Shown here piece after piece: positions 25,580 to 34,379 of a stretch of DNA of 64,000 nt. Source of the stretch: Bacteroidales bacterium UBA4070 (lineage in GTDB: Bacteria > Bacteroidota > Bacteroidia > Bacteroidales > VadinHA17); the NCBI GenBank assembly GCA_002383485.1, contig DFYY01000003.1, positions 56,817-120,816 of the forward strand, read 5' to 3'. Within the stretch, counting starts at the first letter, position 1. Each line of letters starts with the position of its first letter. The position numbers and the translations under genes are program-made. The notes under the pieces were generated by a model. It saw only the letters and a program-made list of their open reading frames with translations. It did not search any database and was not told the DNA's origin.

Positions 25580-27094
25580 TCAGAATTTAAGTCCGACCGT
25601 AACTGACAGGTACTTATCCTTTGTATGCAGATCAACCGGATCACTTGTATATTCCCGTGCTGCTCTCGGATCATCAGGGAACATCATATATGCCTCATAG
25701 CTGTTGAGAAATGACATTGCCATGTCAATGTAGAACTTATCCTGTCTGTATCCGAGTCCCGCACTGTATCCTGTTGAGGTGGCATCCTCATTCAGTGTTT
25801 CGTCAGCAAAGGCAGAGCCGTGATAGCTGAATCCTCCGCGAAGGTAGAGGGGACCGGTCCGCACTTCGGCACCAAGCTTCAGGTTACCGCTTCTGACCAT
25901 CTCGGCAGAAAGATCCTCGTTCTCCTGTTCAAATTCATAACCGTCAGACCCCCTGCTGAGTTTAGCCGATCCATAATCAACCATCTCATAGTCTGCGCTC
26001 AGCAGGCCAAAGTTACCCAACTGGTACGCTATGCCGGCATTAAGACGGAAAGGTGTTGTGACACGATAGCGATAAGTCATGTCCTCCTGGTTGACACTGG
26101 GTGTCGCATCATCGGAGGGATCAGAAGGAGTGTCATTGTCAAGCTTGACCACAAGACTGTTGTAGAAGACCTCATCAATTGTATATACTGTCGGGGTCGT
26201 GAAGCCTACACCAAGACGAAGTGATTCAAATGGTCTCACAATTGCACCGATCTTGAAGTTCCATCCTGATCCTGTAGCATTGAAATGGTCTGTATATGTG
26301 AAGTTCACAAAGTCAAAAGTCCGTTCAGCCTCATCAATCTCCCTGTGAGTATAATGGCCGGTATATGATATGTTTGTTATCCCGAAGCCTGCGCCGATAT
26401 AGACTTTGTCACTGATATTTGCACCCAGTGCGACTGTATGCTCGTTACTGTAACCCGCATTGTCAATTGTTCTCTTCATCTGCTGGCCGTAAGCCGGGTC
26501 CACCTCGCCGTAATATGAGAAGATGGATGCATATTCGTCAAGATAGTTAGGCAGTGTGTCAATCAGATAGGTCTCGTAGGCCATCCATGCTGTTCCGCCA
26601 AGTTCTCCGGTGCGAAAGCCTGTGCCCTGCAGAGCCCAGAAGTCTGCCATCGATCCGTTGTCACTGATGCCGTCGATTACCGCATTCTTGAAATAGTTAT
26701 TTGTCCTGTTGAAGGTATATGCGAACGAAAGGTTCTTCACTCCGGAGTTGTTTCCGGTGGAAAACGATGAGACAACTCCGGCCTGTCCCAGGTTGAGTCC
26801 CGAGAAACTGTCATCGCTGCCGTATCCGTTCCAGTCAGTGTTCATGTCGCGGAAGAATACAACCGGTGTGATTGACACTTCCGTTGACCGGAATACGGCT
26901 GCCGCGGCAGGGTTAAGGGCTATGGCTGATATATCTCCCCCGAGTGCCGTGAAGGCACCGCTCATGGCATTGAATCTGGCTGTACCCTGGTAAAATGTTT
27001 TTGAGTACCTGTATGCGTCGTCCATGTTTTGTCCGGCGACCCAAAGAGGGAGCATCAGGACTGTGGCGGCCACGAGTAATATTCTTCTGTTCAT
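25580..27094 (-). CDS. FadL/OmpP1-family outer-membrane protein
   Basis: A 504-residue beta-barrel protein. The signal peptide ends near residue 21 (LPLWVAGQ). The N-terminal run GTARFNAMSGAFTALGGDISAIALNPAAAAVF is typical of the OmpP1/FadL/TodX group, where it forms the hatch. The rest alternates aromatic and small residues and ends in a short strand with terminal Phe (KYLSVTVGLKF), as outer-membrane barrels do. Members import hydrophobic compounds such as fatty acids. In Bacteroidota the T9SS protein PorV belongs to a related group, but this one is longer and I cannot assign it there. It is 80 bases downstream of the Ser/Tyr-rich lipoprotein gene. Confidence 0.85.
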   Translation of the reverse strand: MNRRILLVAATVLMLPLWVAGQNMDDAYRYSKTFYQGTARFNAMSGAFTALGGDISAIALNPAAAAVFRSTEVSITPVVFFRDMNTDWNGYGSDDSFSGLNLGQAGVVSSFSTGNNSGVKNLSFAYTFNRTNNYFKNAVIDGISDNGSMADFWALQGTGFRTGELGGTAWMAYETYLIDTLPNYLDEYASIFSYYGEVDPAYGQQMKRTIDNAGYSNEHTVALGANISDKVYIGAGFGITNISYTGHYTHREIDEAERTFDFVNFTYTDHFNATGSGWNFKIGAIVRPFESLRLGVGFTTPTVYTIDEVFYNSLVVKLDNDTPSDPSDDATPSVNQEDMTYRYRVTTPFRLNAGIAYQLGNFGLLSADYEMVDYGSAKLSRGSDGYEFEQENEDLSAEMVRSGNLKLGAEVRTGPLYLRGGFSYHGSAFADETLNEDATSTGYSAGLGYRQDKFYIDMAMSFLNSYEAYMMFPDDPRAAREYTSDPVDLHTKDKYLSVTVGLKF

Positions 27095-27174
27095 TTTCTT
27101 GATTTTAAGGTGTACAATTCCTGTTGCTCCTGCAAAATATGCGGAACATGAATCAACAACATCATTTATGGTAT

Positions 27175-28587
27175 TTATCGTCTTCCGCCGGATGAGCTTC
27201 GCCCTGAGGAGGAAGAAGAGGAGGAAGAAGAGGAGGAGGACGAGGAGGAGGAGGAAGTCCCGGCTGATGATCCTGTACTGCGGCTTCCGCCAGAGTACGA
27301 ACCGCCGGAGCTGCTGCTCCTGCTGCCACCCGAATAGGATGAGCCGCTGCTTCTTGTTCCTCCGGAGTATGATGATCCGCTGCTGCTGCGTGAAGGTGCT
27401 GAGTACTGCACTGAAGATGATGATCTTGAGGGTGTGCTGTAAGCCGGCGTAGTGCTTCCGCTGCTGCGTGACGGGGTAGTGCTGCGGTTGTAAACTGTCC
27501 CGCTGCCCTGCGAGCTTGTACCGGTGGTACTGCGGGTGGTGTTATAAGAAGGTCTGGAACTAACCCTTGGGTTGTTGTAACTGGGAGTATAGCTCCTCTC
27601 GGAGGGCTGGTACTGAGGCCTGTTTACGGTCTGAGTCTGAGTCCTGACCGGAGTCTGTGACTGGGTGCGTGTCTGTGTACCGGTTTCAGTTGTCCTTCCC
27701 TGTGACTGGGTACGGGTCTGGGTCTGCACATTGGTAGTACCAGATTCACGTCTTGTGTATTCAGGTCTCGAGACAGTAGTACCTGAAGTACCTTCCCTGC
27801 TTAGAGTGCCGGTCTCCTGTCCGGTTCTCCTTGTTCCGGTTGTAGCAGTACCGGAGGCTGAAGATGATTCTGTTGTCTGGGGTAAGCGTCTGCTGTCCAG
27901 ATTGCCCGAAGGAGCGTAACCTGATTTGGTCCTGGTGTCTGTGGTTGCGTATGATCCCCTTGACATGGAACTGTAACCGCCTCTGCGCCCTGTCTTGGTT
28001 ACGAAGTCATCATTCCCGTAGTAGTATGAAGGATAGCCGTAACCGGAATACCAGGGATAATAGTTGTTGTACCCGTAATAGTTGTAACCGTAGTAGTTGG
28101 GGTACCCGCCCCAGTATGAGTAGTAAGGCCTGTAATATGAATAGGGAGAGTACCAGTCATAGTAGAAAGGATCATAATAGAAAGGATCATAGCCATAGTA
28201 GTAGGGTGAATAGCCGTAACCGAAGTTGAGCCTCATCGAGAACGGTGAATAGTAGAATGGGTCTCTCCAGTAAGGCTGGAAATAGTCATTGAAGAGATAG
28301 ATCCTTTCGGATGGGCTGCCATAATAGTTGTTTATCACGGTTGCCTCAGAGGCTGCATAATCCGCATACTCATTGTCAGGGATGTATTCATCCGCAATAA
28401 GGGTATCGCCGGCAAAGATGTTATCATAGTACTGACCCGCGTTCCTCTCCTCCACCGTTGCCACGGTAACAGGCGCCTCGGAGGGTCTGTAGTACAGGTC
28501 ATCATTTGTTGTACCCGCGTAACGCAGCGACGAGCACGCGCTGGTTATCACAAGTATTGACGGGATTATGTACCAAAACCTTTTCAT
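27175..28587 (-). CDS. Ser/Tyr/Thr-rich low-complexity lipoprotein
   Basis: A 470-residue protein with signal peptide and lipobox (ILVITSAC), thus a likely outer-membrane lipoprotein. After a short acidic region (about 20-95) there is a Tyr/Pro/Gly-rich segment (about 100-195) with YYYGYDPFYYDPFYYDW-type runs. Then comes a Thr/Gln/Arg-rich segment (about 240-330), and a Ser-rich tail that includes 17 serines in a row before GRSSSGGRR. Function is unknown. Similar Tyr-rich lipoproteins are common near outer-membrane genes in Bacteroidota. An exact -7 box is 25 bases upstream. The poly-Ser coding tract (about 27200-27250) could be slippage-prone. Confidence 0.8.
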   Translation of the reverse strand: MKRFWYIIPSILVITSACSSLRYAGTTNDDLYYRPSEAPVTVATVEERNAGQYYDNIFAGDTLIADEYIPDNEYADYAASEATVINNYYGSPSERIYLFNDYFQPYWRDPFYYSPFSMRLNFGYGYSPYYYGYDPFYYDPFYYDWYSPYSYYRPYYSYWGGYPNYYGYNYYGYNNYYPWYSGYGYPSYYYGNDDFVTKTGRRGGYSSMSRGSYATTDTRTKSGYAPSGNLDSRRLPQTTESSSASGTATTGTRRTGQETGTLSREGTSGTTVSRPEYTRRESGTTNVQTQTRTQSQGRTTETGTQTRTQSQTPVRTQTQTVNRPQYQPSERSYTPSYNNPRVSSRPSYNTTRSTTGTSSQGSGTVYNRSTTPSRSSGSTTPAYSTPSRSSSSVQYSAPSRSSSGSSYSGGTRSSGSSYSGGSRSSSSGGSYSGGSRSTGSSAGTSSSSSSSSSSSSSSSSSGRSSSGGRR

Positions 28588-28612
28588 TTTCTTCTCCTCC
28601 TGGTTATCTTCT

Positions 28613-28620
28613 CAAATTTA
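28613..28620 (-). promoter_or_regulatory. -7 box for the Ser/Tyr-rich lipoprotein gene
   Basis: Read on the minus strand, TAAATTTG is an exact TAnnTTTG match, ending 25 bases before the start codon at 28587. A TTG at 28637-28635 is closer than the usual -33 spacing. Confidence 0.5.
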
Positions 28621-28674
28621 TACAAATTCCGTACCAATTCGGCTCTTACGGACATATAATTGCATAGCTCCCTA

Positions 28675-28702
28675 TTGAATTCGCAAGTTTTATCTATTTT
28701 TG
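28675..28702 (+). promoter_or_regulatory. Promoter of proS
   Basis: TTG at 28675-28677, 17 bases, then TATTTTTG at 28695-28702. This fits the Bacteroidota -33/-7 pattern and lies 48 bases before the proS ATG. Confidence 0.5.
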
Positions 28703-28750
28703 GGCAATCTTTTTTATACTGAAAACAATTATACAAACTTTAACTGAGTA

Positions 28751-30226
28751 ATGGCCAAGTTTCTTACAAGCAGGGAGGAAAATTATTCGCAGTGGTACAA
28801 TGATCTTGTAATAAAGGCAGATATGGCCGAGAACTCGGCCGTACGCGGTTGTATGGTCATCAAGCCCTACGGTTATGCAATCTGGGAAAAAATTCAGGCA
28901 CAGCTTGACAGCATGTTCAAGGCTACCGGTCACGTCAATGCCTATTTCCCGCTATTCATACCGAAATCGTTCTTCAGCAGGGAAGCAGCTCACGTTGAGG
29001 GATTTGCCAAAGAGTGTGCGGTAGTAACCCATTACCGTCTGAAAAACTCACCTGACGGCAAGGGCATTGTGGTTGATCCGGATGCCCGCCTGGAGGAGGA
29101 GCTTATCGTCAGGCCAACATCGGAAACAATCATTTGGAACACATACAAGGACTGGATCCAGTCTTACCGTGATCTCCCTCTGCTTATAAACCAGTGGGCA
29201 AACGTGGTCAGGTGGGAGATGAGGACCAGGCTGTTTCTCCGTACCACGGAATTCCTGTGGCAGGAAGGGCATACAGCGCATGCCACCATGGAGGAGGCAA
29301 AGGAGGAAGCGATCCGTATACTTGAACTCTATACTGATTTCGTTGAGAACTTCATGGGTGTGCCGGTTGTAAAAGGTGTAAAGACCGAGAGTGAGAAGTT
29401 TGCCGGCGCCATTGACACCTATACGATTGAGATGCTGATGCAGGACGGCAAGGCTCTGCAGGGAGGAACGAGCCATTTCCTCGGACAGAATTTTGCAAAG
29501 GCATTCGATGTGCAGTTCACCAACCAGGAGGGCAGGCTCGACTATGTCTGGGCCACATCCTGGGGTGTCACTACCCGGCTCATAGGCGCCCTTATTATGG
29601 CACATGCAGACAACAACGGCCTGGTGCTGCCTCCGAAGCTCGCCCCGATACAGGTTGTGATAATCCCGATTTACAAAGGCAACAGCCAGCTCGATTCAAT
29701 ATCGGAGATCGCCCTTGATCTCAAGTCGAAGCTTGAAAAAGCCGGTATCTCAGTGAAATTTGACAACCGTGATACCCAGAAGCCGGGGTTCAAGTTTGCC
29801 GAGTACGAGCTCAAGGGTGTGCCCGTAAGGCTGGCCATCGGCCCGCGCGATGCGGAGGAAGGTACAGTGGAGATAGCGCGCCGTGACACGCTCACCAAGG
29901 AGACCGTCAGCCGTGACAACATCGTGGAACGGGTGCAGAACCTTCTCGAAGAGATTCAGCACAACATCTTCAGGAAAGCGCTTGAGTTCAGGGAGACCAA
30001 CACCTTCAGGGCAGACACATGGGAAGAGTTCGTTGATATAATAGAGAACAGGGGCGGCTTCGTCCTTGCCCACTGGGACGGTACACCGGAGACAGAGGAG
30101 AAGATCAAGGACATGACCAAAGCCACCATCAGGGCCATCCCTCTCCACAGTCAGAGGGAGGAGGGGAAATGCATCCTGTCCGGAAAACCTTCGGAAAGAA
30201 GGGTTCTCTTCGCAAGAGCCTATTGA
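28751..30226 (+). CDS. proS: Prolyl-tRNA synthetase (archaeal/eukaryotic-type)
   Basis: A 491-residue class II synthetase that charges tRNA-Pro. Motif 2 region LIVRPTSETIIW and RWEMRTRLFLRTTEFLWQEGHTAH, and motif 3 region WGVTTRLIGALIMAHAD are intact. GGTSHFLGQNF is also present. There is no bacterial-type INS editing insert; the protein is the short form seen in archaea, eukaryotes and Bacteroidota, with an anticodon domain from about 300 and a C-terminal extension ending RRVLFARAY. The stop codon directly abuts a 91-base array of 7-base repeats. Expression probably starts from the promoter at 28675-28702. Confidence 0.96.
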   Translation: MAKFLTSREENYSQWYNDLVIKADMAENSAVRGCMVIKPYGYAIWEKIQAQLDSMFKATGHVNAYFPLFIPKSFFSREAAHVEGFAKECAVVTHYRLKNSPDGKGIVVDPDARLEEELIVRPTSETIIWNTYKDWIQSYRDLPLLINQWANVVRWEMRTRLFLRTTEFLWQEGHTAHATMEEAKEEAIRILELYTDFVENFMGVPVVKGVKTESEKFAGAIDTYTIEMLMQDGKALQGGTSHFLGQNFAKAFDVQFTNQEGRLDYVWATSWGVTTRLIGALIMAHADNNGLVLPPKLAPIQVVIIPIYKGNSQLDSISEIALDLKSKLEKAGISVKFDNRDTQKPGFKFAEYELKGVPVRLAIGPRDAEEGTVEIARRDTLTKETVSRDNIVERVQNLLEEIQHNIFRKALEFRETNTFRADTWEEFVDIIENRGGFVLAHWDGTPETEEKIKDMTKATIRAIPLHSQREEGKCILSGKPSERRVLFARAY

Positions 30227-30317
30227 GTTGCGAGTTGCGAATTGCGAGTTGCGAGTTAAGGATTGAGAGTTGCGAGTTGCGAGTTGCGAGTTGCGAATTG
30301 CAAGTTGCGAATTAAGG
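30227..30317 (+). repeat. Tandem array of thirteen 7-bp units (consensus GTTGCGA)
   Basis: Thirteen units in perfect 7-base register begin on the base after the proS stop. Eight units are GTTGCGA; the others are ATTGCGA, GTTAAGG, ATTGAGA, ATTGCAA and ATTAAGG. No palindromic spacer structure exists, so it is not CRISPR. The remaining 30318-30427 holds a weak promoter (TTG at 30373-30375, TAATTTTA at 30397-30404) for the next gene. Confidence 0.95.
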
Positions 30318-30427
30318 AGAGATGCGAGTAGTTCTGTGCATCAGATTTGTCTGTGTTTTTAATGCTCACCTATTGCTTTTATACTGAATAAATCCTTAAT
30401 TTTAGACGGTTCAGTAAATGAAATGAT

Positions 30428-31141
30428 ATGGCGGATGAAATAGCACAGAAAAAGATCCTGATAGTTGATACCCTGAAGGGCAAATCTGTACTGAAGCAAA
30501 AGGTATTTGACAATACTGCCAACGCCTTCATGATGGTGAAGGAAATCCTCAAGAATCTTGCACGGGAGGTAAACGGCAACCTCAGCGGCGTTGACCCGAG
30601 GATCAGGATGGAATATACTGACCGCAGCAACTTTGACGCCCAGCTAAAGGTAGCGGCTGACATGCTGCTCTTCAGCATGCACTCGAACATCTTCCAGTTT
30701 GACCGCGAGCATCCGGCATGGAAAACTGCCTATATACAGAAGAACAAGTTCAACGCATACAGCGGTATAATAAACATATACAACTTCCTTGCCGACTCCT
30801 TTAAATACTCAAGGCTCGATGACCTGGGCTATCTGATAGCCCGCATCTTCATCAACCATGAGAACCAGTATTTTGTCGAAGGCAAGAGGCAGATGGGAAT
30901 GCTCTTCACCAACTTCGGCAATGAAGCCTTCGGCCCTGAGTCGCTGAAAAAGATCGTATGCACGGCAATCAATTATTCCCTTGAATTTGATCTCCTCGTC
31001 CCGCCGTATGACACCGTAAAGATTGCCTCTGTAGGTCAGGCAGAATCAAAGATACAGCACTCGAGGCTGATAACGGGCAAGCGGCTGGGGTTCCAGTTTA
31101 ACTCTGACGATGTCCTGGTTGACAATTCAACGCAGCCGTGA
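30428..31141 (+). CDS. Conserved-looking hypothetical protein
   Basis: A 237-residue soluble protein that I do not recognise. It has no signal peptide or transmembrane helix. It is mixed helical, with KILIVDTLKGKSVLKQKVFDN at the start, a central helical region containing SMHSNIFQFDREHPAW and YSGIINIYNFLADSFKYSR, and a C-terminal beta-rich end. Its stop overlaps the GTG start of the Omp85-like gene (GTGA), so the two are translated together, suggesting a shared role linked to the envelope. A weak promoter lies just upstream after the repeat array. Confidence 0.75.
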   Translation: MADEIAQKKILIVDTLKGKSVLKQKVFDNTANAFMMVKEILKNLAREVNGNLSGVDPRIRMEYTDRSNFDAQLKVAADMLLFSMHSNIFQFDREHPAWKTAYIQKNKFNAYSGIINIYNFLADSFKYSRLDDLGYLIARIFINHENQYFVEGKRQMGMLFTNFGNEAFGPESLKKIVCTAINYSLEFDLLVPPYDTVKIASVGQAESKIQHSRLITGKRLGFQFNSDDVLVDNSTQP

Positions 31142-32961
31142 AGCCATGCTCAAATAGCAAAACACACACCCTGTTTTTTCTGATTTTCACCTCTCTCTTC
31201 CTTATCCCTGGTTCATTAGTCCTTGGGCAGGATACTGTTCTGCAGGATACCCTGTCAAAGGCCTTCTATGACTCGCTGAAGGTTAAGGCTGAGAAGCGGA
31301 AGCTTACCCGGCTGCTTTATGATATGGTTGTGGTAACACCCCCTCCGCCAGGGTCCGCAAGGGAAAAGATGACGAACACCACTGATTATGAACCCTACTC
31401 CGGAAGAATAATCCGTAACCTGGAGATCATCAGGCTCAATGCATTCGGTTCGGACATTGACAACCCTGCCGAAAACAGCCCGTCAAAGGCTGAAAAATTC
31501 ATGAACAGCACCTATACCAAGACGAGACGATTTGTATTGACACATCATCTCCTGTTCCGGGAGGGGGACACAGTCTCTCCCCTGCAACTGGCTGACAATG
31601 AACGATTACTCAGAGAGCTCCCATACCTGGAGGATGCCAGCATAACAGTACTGCCGGCGGACAGCAACTATGCAGACATTGCTGTGGTTGTGCGGGAAGC
31701 GTATCCGGTTGGACTTAACATCGGGCTTTCTGATCTGAAGAGAGGTGCCGTGAAGCTGTACAGCAGGAATTTCGCAGGACTTGGGCATGAACTGGAGATC
31801 AGTATGCCCTATGATTTCAATGAGTATAATGTTCCAGGTATCGGTATCAGGTATTCAATGCGAAATATTGCACGCTCCTTTTCCGACCTGGAGATGGAGT
31901 TCAGTGACGGCCTTGGCACCTCTCGCATGGGGGGCACCTTCAGCAGGGATTTCGTCACCTCATCAACGAAATATGCCTGGTCAGCGTCAGTGATTTCAAC
32001 ATTTACAAATGAGGATCTTGACACAATGGCCATGCCTGCACCTCTCAGGTACACCTGGCAGGATTACTGGGGAGCCAGATCATTCATGCTTGACAGGAAC
32101 AGCGTCACCAGGCTCATTTTCACCGGCCGTTATACCCACAACAATGTTTTCCGCCGTCCGGAGATAAACGATTTTTCATATTACAGGCTGCAGAACTACA
32201 GGATGATGACAGGAAGTGTGGCTGTCACGTCACAGCGATTCATAAACACCTCCCTGATATACAGCTACGGACGCACCGAGGATATTCCGTACGGCTACAT
32301 GCTGGAGTTGCTGGGAGGAAAGGAGAGGAATGAATTCAAGCTGCGCACCTATGCCGGAGCCAGGCTCTCTTACGGAAATATCTTTACCAGGCTCGGGTAC
32401 CTGTATGCCGGCGCCGGTGTATCCACATTCTTCAACCAGGGCACCACGGAACAGGGAATGGTTGATGCCACACTGAGGTATTTCACGCCGCTGGTACAGG
32501 CCGGACATTCAAAAATCCGCACCTTCGTCAACCTCTATTACACCCGTGGCATTAACCGCTATGAGGATGAATGCCTGTATCTTGCAGGCAATGCATCCGT
32601 CAGGGGTTTCCGAAATGACTCCCTGAGCGGTGGCACCCGCATCATTCTCTCTGTTGAGCCGGTGCTTTTCCTGCATAAGCCTGTCGCAGGTTTCAGGTTT
32701 GCCCTCTTCGCCTTCGGCGAGGCAGGAGTGCTTGAATGGGAGGGTTTCAGGGAGGGCGGTTACAATGTCGTCCCGGCCATCGGTGCAGGCGTAAGGATAA
32801 GGAATGACCAGCTGGTCCTGAACACACTTCAGATACGGCTCGCCTGGTATCCCTACTCACCTCCCTACTCTGAAAAATCATGGATCGCAGCTGACGGACT
32901 GGTGCGTCTCAAGCCTCCCCGGTTCGAGCCTGATCCGCCCGGGGTTGTGCCTTTTCGCTGA
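31138..32961 (+). CDS. Omp85/BamA-like outer-membrane protein
   Basis: A 607-residue outer-membrane barrel. A signal peptide of about 30 residues ends near GSLVLGQ. A POTRA-like domain follows at about 95-190 (GRIIRNLEIIRLNAFG, then LLFREGDTVSPLQLADNERLLRELPYLEDASI). The C-terminal barrel carries the Omp85 lid motif in ASVRGFRND at about 486-494. With only about one POTRA it is smaller than BamA, so it could be a secretion or surface-protein transporter; the substrate is unknown. It starts with GTG overlapping the stop of the preceding gene. The most C-terminal segment (PPRFEPDPPGVVPFR) is Pro-rich rather than a classic terminal strand. Confidence 0.82.
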   Translation: MKPCSNSKTHTLFFLIFTSLFLIPGSLVLGQDTVLQDTLSKAFYDSLKVKAEKRKLTRLLYDMVVVTPPPPGSAREKMTNTTDYEPYSGRIIRNLEIIRLNAFGSDIDNPAENSPSKAEKFMNSTYTKTRRFVLTHHLLFREGDTVSPLQLADNERLLRELPYLEDASITVLPADSNYADIAVVVREAYPVGLNIGLSDLKRGAVKLYSRNFAGLGHELEISMPYDFNEYNVPGIGIRYSMRNIARSFSDLEMEFSDGLGTSRMGGTFSRDFVTSSTKYAWSASVISTFTNEDLDTMAMPAPLRYTWQDYWGARSFMLDRNSVTRLIFTGRYTHNNVFRRPEINDFSYYRLQNYRMMTGSVAVTSQRFINTSLIYSYGRTEDIPYGYMLELLGGKERNEFKLRTYAGARLSYGNIFTRLGYLYAGAGVSTFFNQGTTEQGMVDATLRYFTPLVQAGHSKIRTFVNLYYTRGINRYEDECLYLAGNASVRGFRNDSLSGGTRIILSVEPVLFLHKPVAGFRFALFAFGEAGVLEWEGFREGGYNVVPAIGAGVRIRNDQLVLNTLQIRLAWYPYSPPYSEKSWIAADGLVRLKPPRFEPDPPGVVPFR

Positions 32962-33011
32962 ATCATCTGTTTTTTTCGGATGCCGCAAATCCCTATCCCG
33001 GCATGTATGAT

Positions 33012-33019
33012 TAACTTTG
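33012..33019 (+). promoter_or_regulatory. -7 box for tilS, within a palindrome
   Basis: TAACTTTG is an exact TAnnTTTG match 16 bases before the tilS ATG. It overlaps a perfect 12-base palindrome CTTTGCGCAAAG (33015-33026) that could be an operator. No -33 TTTG is evident. Confidence 0.5.
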
Positions 33020-33035
33020 CGCAAAGCGAAGCACG

Positions 33036-34352
33036 ATGCTTGTCAGATTTCAGGAATACGCAAGAGAAAACAGGCTGCTCAGCAGCAACAGCAGAATCCT
33101 GCTTGCCGTAAGCGGCGGCATCGATTCAATGGTAATGTCATGGCTCTTCCGGGAGTCAGGCATTGATCACGCGATTGCTCATTGCAACTTTTCGCTCAGA
33201 AAAGAGGAGTCAGACCGTGACGAGGAATTCGTTGCCTCATGGGCTGCATCGAACAATATTCACTTCCACAGCAACAGATTCGACACGCTCTCCTACGCCG
33301 CCACGAGGAAGATTTCTGTTCAGATGGCAGCACGGGAGCTGCGGTACGACTGGTTCAATTCCCTGCTCCGGAGTGAGGGTTATGACTCGGTGGCTGTGGC
33401 ACACAACCTCAATGACAATGCAGAGACCTTCCTCATCAACTTCATCAGGGGAACAGGACTCAGCGGCCTTACCGGAATGAAACAGCATGCCGGCGGTGTA
33501 ATCAGGCCGCTCCTGTTTGCATCAAGAAGCGAAATAGCGGCCCTTGCAGCAGAAAAGAATATCGAATACCGTGAAGACAGCTCAAATACTCAGCTGAAAT
33601 ACACCCGCAACCGGATCAGGCACAAGATCATACCAGAGATGGAAAAGGTTAATCCGGGTCTTCTTGCCTCCATTACCGACACCATCGATCACCTATCATC
33701 ATCACAAGAAATAGTGGATACTTCCGTCACTCTGCTAAGCAATGATCTCTTCAGGCAGAAAGGTGACAGCGCTGAAGCTGATATAGATAAACTTTCAGCC
33801 CTGAATCCCTTTGTCCCGTACATGTTCGAGATTTTCCGCCGGTACGGCCTCTCACCGAAACAGACACCAGAGGTGATTGCCCTGCTCAGTACAGAGACAG
33901 GCAGGTACATGTACACATCCACCCATCGCCTGCTGAAAGACAGGGGAAAGATCATAATAACACCACGGGAATCGGAAGCACAGGCAGAACAGAGCTTCAA
34001 CTCCATTGATGAAATGCAGATCTCAGGCCTCTTCAGCGAGCTAAGGATCACGGAACCTTCGGATGAGGCGTTGCCGGTCTCACCGCTCATAGCTTCACTC
34101 GACCTGGATCTTGTCTCTTTCCCCTTAACTGTAAGGCACTGGGAACCGGGTGACAGGTTCATGCCGCTTGGGATGAAGAAGATGAAGAAGATAAGTGATT
34201 TTCTGATCGATCTCAAGGTGCCGGTATCTGAAAAGGAGAAAGTGCTGCTGCTCCTGTCAGGAAGTGATGTAATGTGGGTTCTGGGCTACAGGATTGATGA
34301 CCGGTTCAGGATCACTGACCGGACTTCGAAAATCCTGGTGATCACGGTTTAA
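33036..34352 (+). CDS. tilS: tRNA(Ile)-lysidine synthase
   Basis: TilS attaches lysine to C34 of the CAU-anticodon isoleucine tRNA so that it reads AUA codons. The 438-residue protein has the PP-loop ATP motif LLAVSGGIDSMVM near residues 23-35 and AHNLNDNAETFLINF. TRNRIRHKIIPEME and the TilS C-terminal domain (WEPGDRFMPLGMKKMKKISDFLID) are also present. Length and domain order are standard. The gene converges with aroC; 27 bases separate the stops and I see no clear terminator there. Confidence 0.95.
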   Translation: MLVRFQEYARENRLLSSNSRILLAVSGGIDSMVMSWLFRESGIDHAIAHCNFSLRKEESDRDEEFVASWAASNNIHFHSNRFDTLSYAATRKISVQMAARELRYDWFNSLLRSEGYDSVAVAHNLNDNAETFLINFIRGTGLSGLTGMKQHAGGVIRPLLFASRSEIAALAAEKNIEYREDSSNTQLKYTRNRIRHKIIPEMEKVNPGLLASITDTIDHLSSSQEIVDTSVTLLSNDLFRQKGDSAEADIDKLSALNPFVPYMFEIFRRYGLSPKQTPEVIALLSTETGRYMYTSTHRLLKDRGKIIITPRESEAQAEQSFNSIDEMQISGLFSELRITEPSDEALPVSPLIASLDLDLVSFPLTVRHWEPGDRFMPLGMKKMKKISDFLIDLKVPVSEKEKVLLLLSGSDVMWVLGYRIDDRFRITDRTSKILVITV

Positions 34353-34379
34353 GAAGGAATCAGGCTCTTTGTCAGGCCG

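Noticed and set aside
25580..27094. PorV of the type IX secretion system
   Set aside because: The N-terminal hatch run and length fit the wider FadL/OmpP1 family; no other T9SS core genes lie nearby to support PorV.
30227..30317. Possible CRISPR array
   Set aside because: Units are 7 bases with no spacers, no palindromic repeat and no cas genes in the window.
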